DNA of 64,000 nucleotides from an uncultured Pelagibacteraceae bacterium (lineage in GTDB: Bacteria; Pseudomonadota; Alphaproteobacteria; Pelagibacterales; Pelagibacteraceae): positions 124,001-188,000 of the forward strand of contig CACGGD010000002.1 of assembly GCA_902572605.1 (NCBI GenBank), written 5' to 3'. Below the pieces are notes generated by a model. It was not told the DNA's origin, ran no database searches, and was given only the letters and a program-made list of their open reading frames with translations. Positions 52,443 through 61,399 of this stretch are shown in pieces; within the stretch, counting starts at the first letter, position 1, and each line of letters opens with the position of its first letter. The position numbers and the translations under genes were made by a program.

Positions 52443-53171
52443 ATGAAAAAAAATTTATTCTTGAATTTTTCTTTAAAGTTTAAATACTTTTATAAAATAT
52501 ATCTTTTATACAATATTTACATAAGAAATTTAAAATACTTATTGAAAGATAGCTATTCTCAGTTTGGCGAAGATGCTTATTTAAAAAAATATTTTAAGAA
52601 AAGAAATGGTTTTTATGTTGATATAGGTTGCCACCATCCGTTCAGATACAATAACACTTTTATTCTATATAAACGAGGTTGGACTGGTTTAAATATTGAT
52701 CTTAGTCAAATTAGTATTGATTTATTTAATTTACTTAGACCTAAAGATATTAATATATGTACAGCAATATCTAATAAAACAGGTAAAATTAAATTTTACA
52801 TACCTAATAAAAATCCATTATCTCCAGAAATAACAACAGACCAAAATTTTACTAAAAAATTCAAGAAATTACATGGAAATTCTTATGATGCTTATACGAC
52901 AAAAAGTACAACATGGAAAGCTATTGAAAAAAAATATAAAAACAAAATTAAAAAAATTGATTTACTTAAAATTGACATTGAAGGATCCGACTTAAAAGTT
53001 TTAAAATCTATCAATCTTTTCAAACTTAAACCTACTCTTATAATGACAGAGGCTCCATCCTTTGAAAAATTATTAAAAAGAAAAATTATAAGTTTTTTAA
53101 AAACTAAAAACTACTCCATTATTTTTGATAATAATCTTAATATAATTTTTAAAAGAAAAGATGGTCATTAA
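52443..53171 (+). CDS. FkbM family methyltransferase
   Basis: SAM-dependent methyltransferase of the FkbM type, often O-methylating polysaccharide or glycolipid sugars. The FkbM cues are YSQFGEDAYLKKYF near 37-50, GFYVDIGCHHPFRYNNTFILYKRGWTGLNIDLS near 56-88 (motif I) and KKIDLLKIDIEGSDLKVLKSI near 174-194. Length 242. It sits right after the phosphohexomutase, suggesting a shared envelope-sugar role. The stop overlaps the converging TauE gene by 4 nt. Confidence 0.85.
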   Translation: MKKNLFLNFSLKFKYFYKIYLLYNIYIRNLKYLLKDSYSQFGEDAYLKKYFKKRNGFYVDIGCHHPFRYNNTFILYKRGWTGLNIDLSQISIDLFNLLRPKDINICTAISNKTGKIKFYIPNKNPLSPEITTDQNFTKKFKKLHGNSYDAYTTKSTTWKAIEKKYKNKIKKIDLLKIDIEGSDLKVLKSINLFKLKPTLIMTEAPSFEKLLKRKIISFLKTKNYSIIFDNNLNIIFKRKDGH

Positions 53172-53998
53172 AGATTGAAATATTCATATAAAAATTTTGT
53201 ACCAATAATGATTAAAAATAAACCAAAATATTTGGTCATCTTTTTTTTATCTATTCTATGGCTTGCTTTTGCTCCTAATCTTGCCATGAAAGCAGTTATT
53301 GGAAAAAAGACTAAGAATGCCGGCACATTTAGAAATCCTAAACTGAACGGTAAATTTGTTCTTAAATAATTTCCAGAGATAAAAAATCCTATAGCACCAA
53401 AAAGAGCTATTATGAATCCTATCGCAGCTGCACTTCCAATTGCTTTGTTAATCGGATAACCGAAAAACTTTAGAATAGGAACATTCATTACTGCACCACC
53501 AATGCCCATAGGTGCTGATATAAATCCCGTGATAATACCTGAAATAACTTTAGCAGGTAAGCCCATCTTAATTGAAAGATCCGACTCCTTCTCTTTTAAA
53601 TATAATAAATAAAAAGCTAGTATGTAAACAATGACAGTAAAAAATAATATTAAAGGTTTAGTTTTTAACCCAGCAGCTAAAATTGTTCCTAGAATTACTC
53701 CTATGACAACGAAAAATCCGTAACCTCTGACGATATTAAAGTCTACAGCTTTATGTTGATGATGAGTTAAAACAGAAACTATCGATGTAGGAATAATTAT
53801 TGCAAAAGAAGTTCCAACTGCTAGATGCATCAGGTAAGCAGGCTCAATACCTGCTAAACCAAAAGTGTAAAATAAAATTGGCACTGTAATTAATCCTCCT
53901 CCAATTCCAAACAATCCAGCTGCAAATCCAGCTGGTATTGCTGTGGCAACCATGATTAAAATTAAATAAATAGTTTCTTGTTGAGAGAGGATATCCAA
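53168..53998 (-). CDS. TauE/SafE family sulfite or anion exporter
   Basis: Polytopic membrane protein of 276 residues with about eight hydrophobic segments. The paired family repeats are visible: GFAAGLFGIGGGLITVPILFYTFG near 24-47 and GFISAPMGIGGAVMNVPILKFFGYP near 159-183. Members export sulfite, sulfoacetate or similar anions, or have no known substrate. It is encoded 2 nt after dusA and may be co-transcribed with it; no sulfonate genes are adjacent, so the substrate is open. Confidence 0.85.
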   Translation of the reverse strand: MDILSQQETIYLILIMVATAIPAGFAAGLFGIGGGLITVPILFYTFGLAGIEPAYLMHLAVGTSFAIIIPTSIVSVLTHHQHKAVDFNIVRGYGFFVVIGVILGTILAAGLKTKPLILFFTVIVYILAFYLLYLKEKESDLSIKMGLPAKVISGIITGFISAPMGIGGAVMNVPILKFFGYPINKAIGSAAAIGFIIALFGAIGFFISGNYLRTNLPFSLGFLNVPAFLVFFPITAFMARLGAKASHRIDKKKMTKYFGLFLIIIGTKFLYEYFNL

Positions 53999-54000
53999 AA

Positions 54001-54984
54001 CTATCTTTCTAGTGATACTAGATTTTTTTGTCTAACCTGATCCATTATATGATTTACTTTTTGAAGGTCAGCATTTCTTATACACATATTTTTTGAAAGA
54101 TATTGTTTCCAGGTTCTTGAGCCATTTTGCCCATGAAATAAACCAACTGTGTGTCTCATAATATGATTTAACTGAACTCCCTTAGCAGTTTCTTCTTGAA
54201 TATATGGTATTAATTTTTCCATAACTTCGGTTCTTGTAGGAACATTTTTATTATTAAAAATATTTCTTTCAATATCAGCTAAGAAATACGGTGAATGATA
54301 TATAGCCCTTCCTATCATAGCGCCATCAACTTTAGATAAATGATTTTTAATATCTTCAGTCGTTTTAATGCCTCCATTAATTATAATTTCATCATTTTTA
54401 AAATATTCTTTTAATTTATAAACAAATTCATACTTTAAGGGTGGTATATTTAAATTCTCTTTAGGGCTTAGTTTTTTTAATAATGCTTTCCTCGCATGTA
54501 TTACAAATTTTTTTGAACCAGCATCTTTGGTAGTTTTTATAAAAGATTTTAAAAATTCAAAATTTTCAATTTCATTGTATCCAATTCTTGTTTTAATTGT
54601 CACTGGAAGTCTAGTTGCTTTGACCATTGCTTCTATACATCTTCCAACAAGATACGGCTCTTGCATTAAACAAGCTCCAAATTTATTTTTTTGGACTTTT
54701 CTACTTGGACAACCAAGATTTAAATTTATTTCTTTATAACCATAGTCTTCTGAAATTTTGCACGCTTCTGCTAATTCGTCCGGATTCGAACCTCCAATTT
54801 GTAAAATTACTGGATTAGTAATATTCTTGAAGGATAAAAGTTTATTTCGATCACCTCTTATGATTGCATTGGCTACAATCATTTCAGTGTAAAGATGAAT
54901 ATTCTTACTAATTAAACTTAAAAAATATATTTCATGTTTGTCAGTGCAATCCATCATAGGTGCTACTGAGACGGTCTTAATCAT
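54001..54984 (-). CDS. dusA: tRNA-dihydrouridine synthase A
   Basis: Flavin enzyme that reduces uridines in the tRNA D-loop. The FMN barrel starts VSVAPMMDCTDKHEIYFLSL and contains LQIGGSNPDELAEACKISEDYGYKEINLNLGCPSRKVQKNKFGACLM near 72-118, where the Cys of LGCPS is the catalytic acid. IHARKALLKKLSPKEN near 167-182 is a DusA-specific phrase. The 327 residues match. It starts 3 nt after the rpoZ stop. Confidence 0.93.
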   Translation of the reverse strand: MIKTVSVAPMMDCTDKHEIYFLSLISKNIHLYTEMIVANAIIRGDRNKLLSFKNITNPVILQIGGSNPDELAEACKISEDYGYKEINLNLGCPSRKVQKNKFGACLMQEPYLVGRCIEAMVKATRLPVTIKTRIGYNEIENFEFLKSFIKTTKDAGSKKFVIHARKALLKKLSPKENLNIPPLKYEFVYKLKEYFKNDEIIINGGIKTTEDIKNHLSKVDGAMIGRAIYHSPYFLADIERNIFNNKNVPTRTEVMEKLIPYIQEETAKGVQLNHIMRHTVGLFHGQNGSRTWKQYLSKNMCIRNADLQKVNHIMDQVRQKNLVSLER

Positions 54985-54987
54985 AAT

Positions 54988-55503
54988 TTATTCTGATTTG
55001 TTTTTTTCTTCTGTTGAGGCCTCTTCTTTTAGTTCAAGAGGAGCTTCTTCTGTTTCAGTTTCCAAATTTTCTTCTTTGATTTCAGGCTGTTCTGCTTTTA
55101 ATTCTGAAAGAGCCTCTTTTGCTAAATTGCTCGATGCAGGTTTCTTAATTTCAGGAATTCTTCTTGTTCTTTTAGAAGGTAAAATAGCTACTCCACTTTT
55201 AGAAATTTGCCCTTTGTATAAATTTTCAAATTCATCATTTGTCTCTTCTTCTACGTCTTCTTGTTGTTCGTCTTCATCTGGCTCTTTTCGAAGTCTTTTG
55301 ATAGCATTCTGTTCTAATTCTTCTATGGAAATCTTACCGTCACCTATCTCTCTTAAAGAGATAATCGTTCTTTTGTCATTATCCTCTTCAACTAAAATTG
55401 GAGCGCCAGAGTTTAATTGAACAGTTCTTTCTTTAGCTAATAAAACTAGATCGTATTGGTTATCAACTTTTTCTAAGCAGTCTTCAACTGTAATTCTTGC
55501 CAT
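54988..55503 (-). CDS. rpoZ: RNA polymerase omega subunit with a long acidic C-terminal extension
   Basis: Omega helps fold and retain the beta-prime subunit. Residues 1-73 match the family (MARITVEDCLEKVDNQYDLVLLAKERTVQL, NDKRTIISLREIGDGKISIEEL). The usual protein is about 80-130 residues; this one continues to 171 with a low-complexity, Glu-rich tail (DEDEQQEDVEEETNDEFEN, later EENLETETEEAPLELKEE), probably disordered. A short conserved-looking island GQISKSGVAILPSKRTRRIPEIKKP lies between the acidic parts. It precedes dusA by 3 nt. Confidence 0.88.
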   Translation of the reverse strand: MARITVEDCLEKVDNQYDLVLLAKERTVQLNSGAPILVEEDNDKRTIISLREIGDGKISIEELEQNAIKRLRKEPDEDEQQEDVEEETNDEFENLYKGQISKSGVAILPSKRTRRIPEIKKPASSNLAKEALSELKAEQPEIKEENLETETEEAPLELKEEASTEEKNKSE

Positions 55504-55541
55504 GATGATGAGTGTATATTCAAATAATCTATATAAATCAA

Positions 55542-56756
55542 TTATTTTTTGAGCCTAATTGGTTCTAAAGTTTTTCTTATTATTATTAAAAGAGTTAATG
55601 AAATGACTACGTATATGCCAGAAATAGTAGCAATGTTTTCAATAGAAAATCCCTGATCAATTAATAGTCCAAACACTGCAGTGCCGAAAGCTGTTGAAAA
55701 AACCATAAAAGCAGTTGTTAAAGCTTTTATTGAACCAATGAATTTTACCCCATAAATTTCAGCCCAAGTAGAAGAGCCAAGAACATTTGCAAAACCGTTA
55801 GAAATTCCAATTAAACCCAAAAAAACAAAAGCAGAAATTTCCTGTTGATAATAGAACAATACAAACATAGCTAAAAGCAATGGAATATTCATTAAAGGGA
55901 TTAATTTCCTGCTAGTAAATTTATCAACTAAAAAACCGGAAAACAATAAAGTAATAATTGAAGCTATCGAATAAACCATAAAAGCTTTAGGTATTGTGTA
56001 TACGGTCCACATTTTTGAATCAGAAATAAAAGATTGATATACGAATACTCCAGTAGCTATCCAAGGCATAGCTAACATATTTAAAGAAACAATATAAAAT
56101 CTATAATCTTTAATTACTTCTCCTCTATTCCAACTTTTTATTTTAAAACTTTTTGATGAATTTTCATCTTTTTCCCTTGAGTCTAATTTAATATTCCTAA
56201 TTGTATTTAGAACTATAAATGGTAAAAATAAAATTATTAATAATGCAATTCCTTGCCATACTGTCCTCCATGAATACATTGCTAGTAAATAAGTTACTAA
56301 TACAGGTAGTATAAATTCTGCAGAAGATAATCCAAACCAGATACTGCTAAGAGCCTTTCCTCTAGATTTTTCAAAAAATCTTGAAATTGTAGTTGTAGCA
56401 GTATGACTCATTAAACCCTGGCCAGAAAATCTCATTAAAAAAACTCCAGCTGCTAAAAAATAAACACTTTTTAAAATAGAAAAAAAAAGAGAAGATAAAA
56501 ATAATAATATAATAACAAAAATAGAATAATAAATTATTTGATACTCATCTATTTTCTTTCCGACCCATATTAATAAAACACTAGAAAAGATTGTTGCAAT
56601 CGCATAAATATTTCCGAACTGTCCGTGGGTAATACCCAATTCATTTCTTATTGGTGCGTTAAACAATCCCAGAAAAAAGCTCTGTCCAAAACTAGAAAAA
56701 AATGTAAATATAAAACCAAATATAATTACTTTTTTGTTTAACGAAAGGTTAATCAT
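55542..56756 (-). CDS. major facilitator superfamily transporter
   Basis: Twelve-helix MFS carrier of 404 residues. Supporting features are the N-terminal FFLGLFNAPIRNELGITHGQFGNIYAIATI, the loop 2-3 motif WVGKKIDEYQ near 59-68, and ISRFFEKSRGKALSSIWFGLSSAEFILPV near 124-153. The substrate is unknown. Its ATG is separated by only 2 nt from the divergent dehydrogenase ATG, so the two 5' ends share one short regulatory zone. Confidence 0.85.
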   Translation of the reverse strand: MINLSLNKKVIIFGFIFTFFSSFGQSFFLGLFNAPIRNELGITHGQFGNIYAIATIFSSVLLIWVGKKIDEYQIIYYSIFVIILLFLSSLFFSILKSVYFLAAGVFLMRFSGQGLMSHTATTTISRFFEKSRGKALSSIWFGLSSAEFILPVLVTYLLAMYSWRTVWQGIALLIILFLPFIVLNTIRNIKLDSREKDENSSKSFKIKSWNRGEVIKDYRFYIVSLNMLAMPWIATGVFVYQSFISDSKMWTVYTIPKAFMVYSIASIITLLFSGFLVDKFTSRKLIPLMNIPLLLAMFVLFYYQQEISAFVFLGLIGISNGFANVLGSSTWAEIYGVKFIGSIKALTTAFMVFSTAFGTAVFGLLIDQGFSIENIATISGIYVVISLTLLIIIRKTLEPIRLKK

Positions 56757-56758
56757 TT

Positions 56759-57628
56759 ATGAGCTGTAAAGTTGCTTTCATAGGTTTGGGTGTGATGGGT
56801 TACCCTATGGCAGGTTATATATCAAAAGCAGGTCACCATGTAACTGTTTATAATCGCACAAAAACCAAAGCTGAAAAATGGACTAAGGAATATAAAGGAA
56901 AAATCGCTGATACACCTATGGATGCCGCTAAAGACTGTGATTTCATTTTTACATGTGTTGGAAATGATAATGATTTGAGAGAAGTTACTCTTGGAGATAA
57001 AGGATTATTTAAATCTGCTAAAAAAAATGCAATCTATGTCGATAACACAACTGCTTCTGCAAATATAGCTAGAGAACTTTATAAAGAAGCTAAGACAAAA
57101 GGATTTGATTTTTTAGATGCCCCTATATCTGGCGGTCAAGCTGGTGCAGAGGGTGGAACTTTAACTGTAATGGTCGGGGGAGATGAATCTGCATTTAAGA
57201 AAGCAGAGCCTGTAATCGATTGTTACAGTAAGAAAATTAAATTGCTTGGACCTTCTGGAAGCGGTCAACTAACAAAAATGGTAAATCAAATTTGTATAGC
57301 AGGATTAGTTCAAGGTTTATCTGAAGCTATAAATTTTGGAATGAACGCTGGCTTAAATATGCATGACGTAATAGAAGTTATTTCCAAAGGCGCAGCTCAA
57401 TCTTGGCAAATGGAAAATAGACACAAAACAATGATCGAAGACAAGTTCGATTATGGTTTTGCTGTTGATTGGATGAGAAAAGATTTAAAAATAGCGATGG
57501 ATGAAGCAAAGAAAAATAATTCTCCCCTACCTATAACTAAAATCATTGATGATTATTATGCAGAAGTACAAAAGATGGGCGGTCAAAGATGGGACACTTC
57601 AAGCTTAATCAAAAGATTTAGAAAGTAA
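56759..57628 (+). CDS. 3-hydroxyisobutyrate dehydrogenase-family NAD(P)-dependent oxidoreductase
   Basis: Beta-hydroxyacid dehydrogenase of 289 residues. The Rossmann loop VAFIGLGVMGYPMAGYISKAGHHVTVYNRT occupies residues 5-34, so the start cannot lie much further downstream. DAPISGGQAGAEGGTLTVMVGG near 120-141 is the substrate-binding signature and GSGQLTKMVNQI near 170-181 holds the catalytic Lys. The substrate may be 3-hydroxyisobutyrate, tartronate semialdehyde or similar. An AAAGG that could serve as Shine-Dalgarno lies inside the first codons of the divergent MFS gene. Confidence 0.88.
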   Translation: MSCKVAFIGLGVMGYPMAGYISKAGHHVTVYNRTKTKAEKWTKEYKGKIADTPMDAAKDCDFIFTCVGNDNDLREVTLGDKGLFKSAKKNAIYVDNTTASANIARELYKEAKTKGFDFLDAPISGGQAGAEGGTLTVMVGGDESAFKKAEPVIDCYSKKIKLLGPSGSGQLTKMVNQICIAGLVQGLSEAINFGMNAGLNMHDVIEVISKGAAQSWQMENRHKTMIEDKFDYGFAVDWMRKDLKIAMDEAKKNNSPLPITKIIDDYYAEVQKMGGQRWDTSSLIKRFRK

Positions 57629-57631
57629 TGT

Positions 57632-58231
57632 ATGCAACCAGCATACTACGAAAACCTAAAGGAAATTCAGAAAAAGTTATGGTCCATGTTGGACGATGCA
57701 GTAGTTAATAGAAGTTCATCTTTTAGAATACCAGTTTTCATTTGTGCTGATCAAAATGATATCGATGGAAGGATAGTGGTTTTGAGAAAATCAGATAGGA
57801 AGAATAATGTATTGCAATTTCATACTGATCTTAGATCTCAAAAAGTTGATATACTTAAACAAAATAAGAATGCGTCTTTAGTTTTTTATGATAAAGAAGA
57901 AAAAATCCAATTAAGAGTAAAAGTTATTTGTGAAATTAATAATAAAAATTCAATAGCTGAAGAATCCTGGAAAAAAACTCAACACATTAGTAGACGATGT
58001 TATCTTACAGATAGTGGGCCTGGATCTGTATCAGAGAGTCCAACATCAGGTATGATTTCAAAATTAGAGGATTTTGATTATACGATGGAACAAAGTGAAA
58101 AAGGTTATGAAAATTTTACAGTAATCAAATGTAAAATTAAATCTATTGAGTGGTTATATTTAGCTGCAAAAGGTCACCGTAGAGCTATATTTGATTTTGA
58201 AAATAATAAAAACAATTGGTTAGTTCCCTAA
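57632..58231 (+). CDS. pyridoxamine 5'-phosphate oxidase-like FMN-binding protein
   Basis: Split-barrel flavoprotein of 199 residues. FRIPVFICADQNDIDGRIVVLRK near 31-53, FHTDLRSQKVDILKQNKNASLVFYDKEEKIQLRVK near 64-100 and the C-terminal IEWLYLAAKGHRRAIFDFE are typical of the PNPOx-like family, but the exact PdxH substrate residues are not clear, so I do not call it pdxH. It is 3 nt downstream of the dehydrogenase gene and probably co-transcribed. Confidence 0.75.
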   Translation: MQPAYYENLKEIQKKLWSMLDDAVVNRSSSFRIPVFICADQNDIDGRIVVLRKSDRKNNVLQFHTDLRSQKVDILKQNKNASLVFYDKEEKIQLRVKVICEINNKNSIAEESWKKTQHISRRCYLTDSGPGSVSESPTSGMISKLEDFDYTMEQSEKGYENFTVIKCKIKSIEWLYLAAKGHRRAIFDFENNKNNWLVP

Positions 58232-58233
58232 AT

Positions 58234-58737
58234 TTATTTTTTATACTTTTTATAATTTGCAACATAATGTTCAGCATTTTCTTTAATGCTTTTTATTTCT
58301 TCATCTGTTACTTGTCTTACTATCTTACCAGGACTACCAAGAACTAGAGATCTTTCTGGAATAACTTTATTTTCAGTAACGAGAGCGTTCGCCCCTATAA
58401 TTGAATTCTTTCCAATCTTTGCTTTATTTAAGATAGTGCTGCCAATTCCTATTAAGCAGTCATCTTCAATAACACATCCATGAAGCATTACTAAATGACC
58501 CACGGTAACATTCTTTCCTATTATTGCCGGACAACCAGGATCTGTATGTACCACGCTTCCATCTTGAATATTTGACCCTTCTCCTATTGTAATAGTTTCA
58601 ACATCACCTCTCAGCGTAACATTAAACCATATATTCGAATCCTTTTTTAAATCTACGTTTCCAATTACTACTGCATTTGGTGCAACCCAACTGTTTGGGT
58701 CTAGTTTAGGTGTTTTGCCTTCAAAATCGTAAATCAT
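58234..58737 (-). CDS. gamma-class carbonic anhydrase family protein
   Basis: Left-handed beta-helix protein of 167 residues with hexapeptide repeats and the three zinc-binding histidines in the expected pattern: NIQDGSVVHTD near 55-65 and VGHLVMLHGC near 78-87. It resembles YrdA/PaaY-type proteins, many of which have weak or no measured carbonic anhydrase activity. It converges on the PNPOx-like gene with a 2-nt gap and diverges from a redoxin gene across 41 nt. Confidence 0.9.
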   Translation of the reverse strand: MIYDFEGKTPKLDPNSWVAPNAVVIGNVDLKKDSNIWFNVTLRGDVETITIGEGSNIQDGSVVHTDPGCPAIIGKNVTVGHLVMLHGCVIEDDCLIGIGSTILNKAKIGKNSIIGANALVTENKVIPERSLVLGSPGKIVRQVTDEEIKSIKENAEHYVANYKKYKK

Positions 58738-58778
58738 AAAATTGCTGTATAATTAATTAATAACTCTTATAATATATT

Positions 58779-59336
58779 ATGGCTCTAACTAAAACACCAA
58801 TTTGTGACTTCGGTAAAAAAGCAGAGGATTTCAAACTCAAATCTATAAATCACGAATTTATTTCTCTGGAAGATATAAAGGGGACAAATGGAACATTAAT
58901 AATGTTCATTTGTAATCATTGCCCATATGTCAAAGCTATCATAAGAGATCTTGTTGAGGATTGTAAAAATTTGAAAAAGGATGGAATTAGCTCTGTTGCT
59001 ATAATGTCTAATGATACAGAAAATTATCCTGAAGACTCGTTTGATAAAATGATTCAATTTTCAATAGATAATAAATTCGGTGATTTAAATTATTTAATAG
59101 ATAGTACTCAAGAAACTGCAAAAAAATATGGAGCTGTTTGTACTCCAGATTTTTTCGGCTTTAATAAAAATTTAGAACTTCAGTATAGAGGAAGAATAAG
59201 GGAGCTTAAAAATTTAAAACCTATTAGCGACGGAGAAAGTGATTTAAAATTAGCAATGCAAATGATTGCAAATACACAAAAAGGTCCTAAAGAGCAAATT
59301 CCAAGTATGGGATGTAACATTAAATGGTTTAAATAA
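58779..59336 (+). CDS. thioredoxin-fold redoxin family protein
   Basis: AhpC/TSA-like redoxin of 185 residues. The N-terminal strand-loop IMFICNHCPYVKAIIRDL near 46-63 contains a CNHC motif where thioredoxins have CxxC, followed by VAIMSNDTENYPEDS and a thioredoxin-like cis-proline region TPDFFGFNKNLELQYRGRI near 124-142. The family (CNHCPYVKA proteins) is widespread but without a firm function. The stop codon overlaps the next ATG (TAATG), coupling it to the GT4 gene. Confidence 0.85.
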   Translation: MALTKTPICDFGKKAEDFKLKSINHEFISLEDIKGTNGTLIMFICNHCPYVKAIIRDLVEDCKNLKKDGISSVAIMSNDTENYPEDSFDKMIQFSIDNKFGDLNYLIDSTQETAKKYGAVCTPDFFGFNKNLELQYRGRIRELKNLKPISDGESDLKLAMQMIANTQKGPKEQIPSMGCNIKWFK

Positions 59337-60427
59337 TGTTTTTAATTTCTACTAGAAATTTTCCACCAGATATAGGAGGTATACAAAATTTGATGGAAGG
59401 GTTGTCTATTGCGCTTCTGAATCATGGTCCTGTAAAAGTTTTTGCAGATAATTTTGAAAATTCTGAAAATTATGATCAAAATTCTAGATTAAACATACAA
59501 AGAGTTTCTGGTTTCAAAATTTTTAAAAAATATAGAAAAGCTAATTTAGTTAAAGAATTTATAAATAGTAACGAATTAAGAGCAGCTTTTTTTGATCATT
59601 GGAAAAGTATAGAAAATATAGACACATCTATTTTAGAAAAAACAAAAACTTTTTGTTTAATACACTCTAAAGAGATAAATCATCCTCTTGGGTCTACCTT
59701 AAACAAAAGGATGCTTGTGGCATTGAATAAAGCTGATTTTGTAATTGCGAACTCAAATTTTTCAAAAAGTTTAGCTATTAAACTAGGTTATAAAAAAAAA
59801 AATATAAAAATAATTAATCCTGGTTGCAACTATCCTATTGAGGTCAATCATAAAGGCAAAGAATTTGCAAAAATAATTTATGGTGATTCTTTTCCAAAAT
59901 TAATTACAATTTCCAGATTAGATGGAAGAAAAAGCCATCAAAATATTTTAATGACCATTAAAAACCTTTTACCTAAATTTCCAAAATTGAAATATGTATC
60001 AATTGGAGATGGAAATGAAAAAAATAATTTAATTAAATTAACAAAGGAACTTGGCCTATCAGATAAAGTAAATTTTATATATCAATCCACTGAACAAGAA
60101 AAATTAGGTTTACTTGAAAAATCAGATGTATTTGTAATGCCCTCTATAGTTTATAAAAAATCAGTAGAAGGATTTGGAATTACTTATATTGAAGCTGCAT
60201 CTTATGGAAAACCTTCGATCGGCGGAGTCTTTGGTGGTGAGGCAGATGCTATACTTGAAGGAAAAACTGGTTATCTTTGTGACGGTAACGATTTAAATTC
60301 TCTTTATGAAACATTACTAAAAATTTTTGAAAATGATCACTATAAAAAATTAGGTACTAATGCTTTAGAGTTTTCGAAAAACTTTAACTGGAATAAAATT
60401 ATAAAAAAATATATAGAATTAATTTAA
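59336..60427 (+). CDS. glycosyltransferase family 4
   Basis: GT-B glycosyltransferase of 363 residues. The N-terminal acceptor domain begins STRNFPPDIGGIQNLMEGLSIAL with the Gly-Gly-rich loop of GT4. The C-terminal donor domain contains LITISRLDGRKSHQNIL near 193-209, YVSIGDGNEKNNLIKLTKELGLSDKVNFI near 220-248, and VFVMPSIVYKKSVEGFGITYIEAASYGKPSIGG near 265-297, the EGFG-type catalytic loop. Substrate unknown; likely envelope or exopolysaccharide. It converges on a GT9 gene with a 9-nt overlap. Confidence 0.88.
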   Translation: MFLISTRNFPPDIGGIQNLMEGLSIALLNHGPVKVFADNFENSENYDQNSRLNIQRVSGFKIFKKYRKANLVKEFINSNELRAAFFDHWKSIENIDTSILEKTKTFCLIHSKEINHPLGSTLNKRMLVALNKADFVIANSNFSKSLAIKLGYKKKNIKIINPGCNYPIEVNHKGKEFAKIIYGDSFPKLITISRLDGRKSHQNILMTIKNLLPKFPKLKYVSIGDGNEKNNLIKLTKELGLSDKVNFIYQSTEQEKLGLLEKSDVFVMPSIVYKKSVEGFGITYIEAASYGKPSIGGVFGGEADAILEGKTGYLCDGNDLNSLYETLLKIFENDHYKKLGTNALEFSKNFNWNKIIKKYIELI

Positions 60428-61351
60428 ATTACTTTTTATCTCTCTCATTACTGTATCAACATCTAGATCAGCTAAATTTTTTACACTTAATGCTTTGAAA
60501 ATTGAGCTTTCTATACTCACTTTTTTTGCAGAGGTATGCCTTCCGAAAAGAACTAATCCTTTTTTTTTTAAATGAGATGCTATGTGAGCAGGACCTGTGT
60601 CATTAGAAATAACAAATTTTGAACCATATATTAATGAGATCAACATTTTTATATTAATAGGTTGCTCATTGTTCATAACAATATTTGCATTTAATCCTTT
60701 AGCCTCTTCAATTTCATCTGGGCCAGGAGCAACTAATATAGAATAATTGTTTTTATATTCTCGCCTTATTCTTGAAATCAAATCTTTAAAGTAAGGCCAT
60801 TTTTTATTTAGATGTTTTTTTGAACAAAATGGAAAAACTAAAATATAATCCCTGTTTGTATATTGTTGTATTAAAGCTGATGGATCCTCACGGGCCCAGC
60901 TAAGATCTATATTCTTAATATATTTTGTGGGAATATTATTCTTTTTTAATTGTAATTCCATGCGATCTAAAACAGGATAATTATCAAAATCTTTTTTAGT
61001 CTGCCCAACTTCTAATGTGTCTTCAGAAGAAGACCATTCAGAATTTTTTAAAATGAAATTCTTATAAAATTTTGTTCTATTAGAATTTTGTAGATCAAAT
61101 ACTTTAGTAAAATTATATTTAGATAATAATTTTTTTAAATTATATAAGAAAAAAATATTCCAGCGTGGTAATCTTTTATCAATAATTACTCCATCTAGAT
61201 AAGGACACTCAGACATAAATATTGAATAAGGTCTAGAGGTTAGTAAGAAAACTTTTCTATTTGGATAAAATTCTTTAATATCTTTTATAGCCCCATTTGC
61301 TTGTATCAAATCTCCTAGAGAGCCGTGTTTAATTATTAATATATTTGACAT
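60419..61351 (-). CDS. glycosyltransferase family 9 (heptosyltransferase-like)
   Basis: GT9 protein of 310 residues, second of its family in the window. ILIIKHGSLGDLIQANGAIKDIKEFYPN at the N-terminus carries the GSLGD loop, and the donor domain shows LVFPFCSKKHLNKKWPYFKDLI near 171-192 and GSKFVISNDTGPAHIASHLKKKGLVLFGRHTS near 250-281, the NDTGPAHIA motif. Probably adds heptose or a related sugar to LPS core; donor unproven. Its 3' end overlaps the GT4 gene by 9 nt. Confidence 0.88.
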   Translation of the reverse strand: MSNILIIKHGSLGDLIQANGAIKDIKEFYPNRKVFLLTSRPYSIFMSECPYLDGVIIDKRLPRWNIFFLYNLKKLLSKYNFTKVFDLQNSNRTKFYKNFILKNSEWSSSEDTLEVGQTKKDFDNYPVLDRMELQLKKNNIPTKYIKNIDLSWAREDPSALIQQYTNRDYILVFPFCSKKHLNKKWPYFKDLISRIRREYKNNYSILVAPGPDEIEEAKGLNANIVMNNEQPINIKMLISLIYGSKFVISNDTGPAHIASHLKKKGLVLFGRHTSAKKVSIESSIFKALSVKNLADLDVDTVMREIKSNLN

Positions 61352-61399
61352 TATACTAACTGCATATATTAAATGGTATTAAATATCTAAAAAAATATT

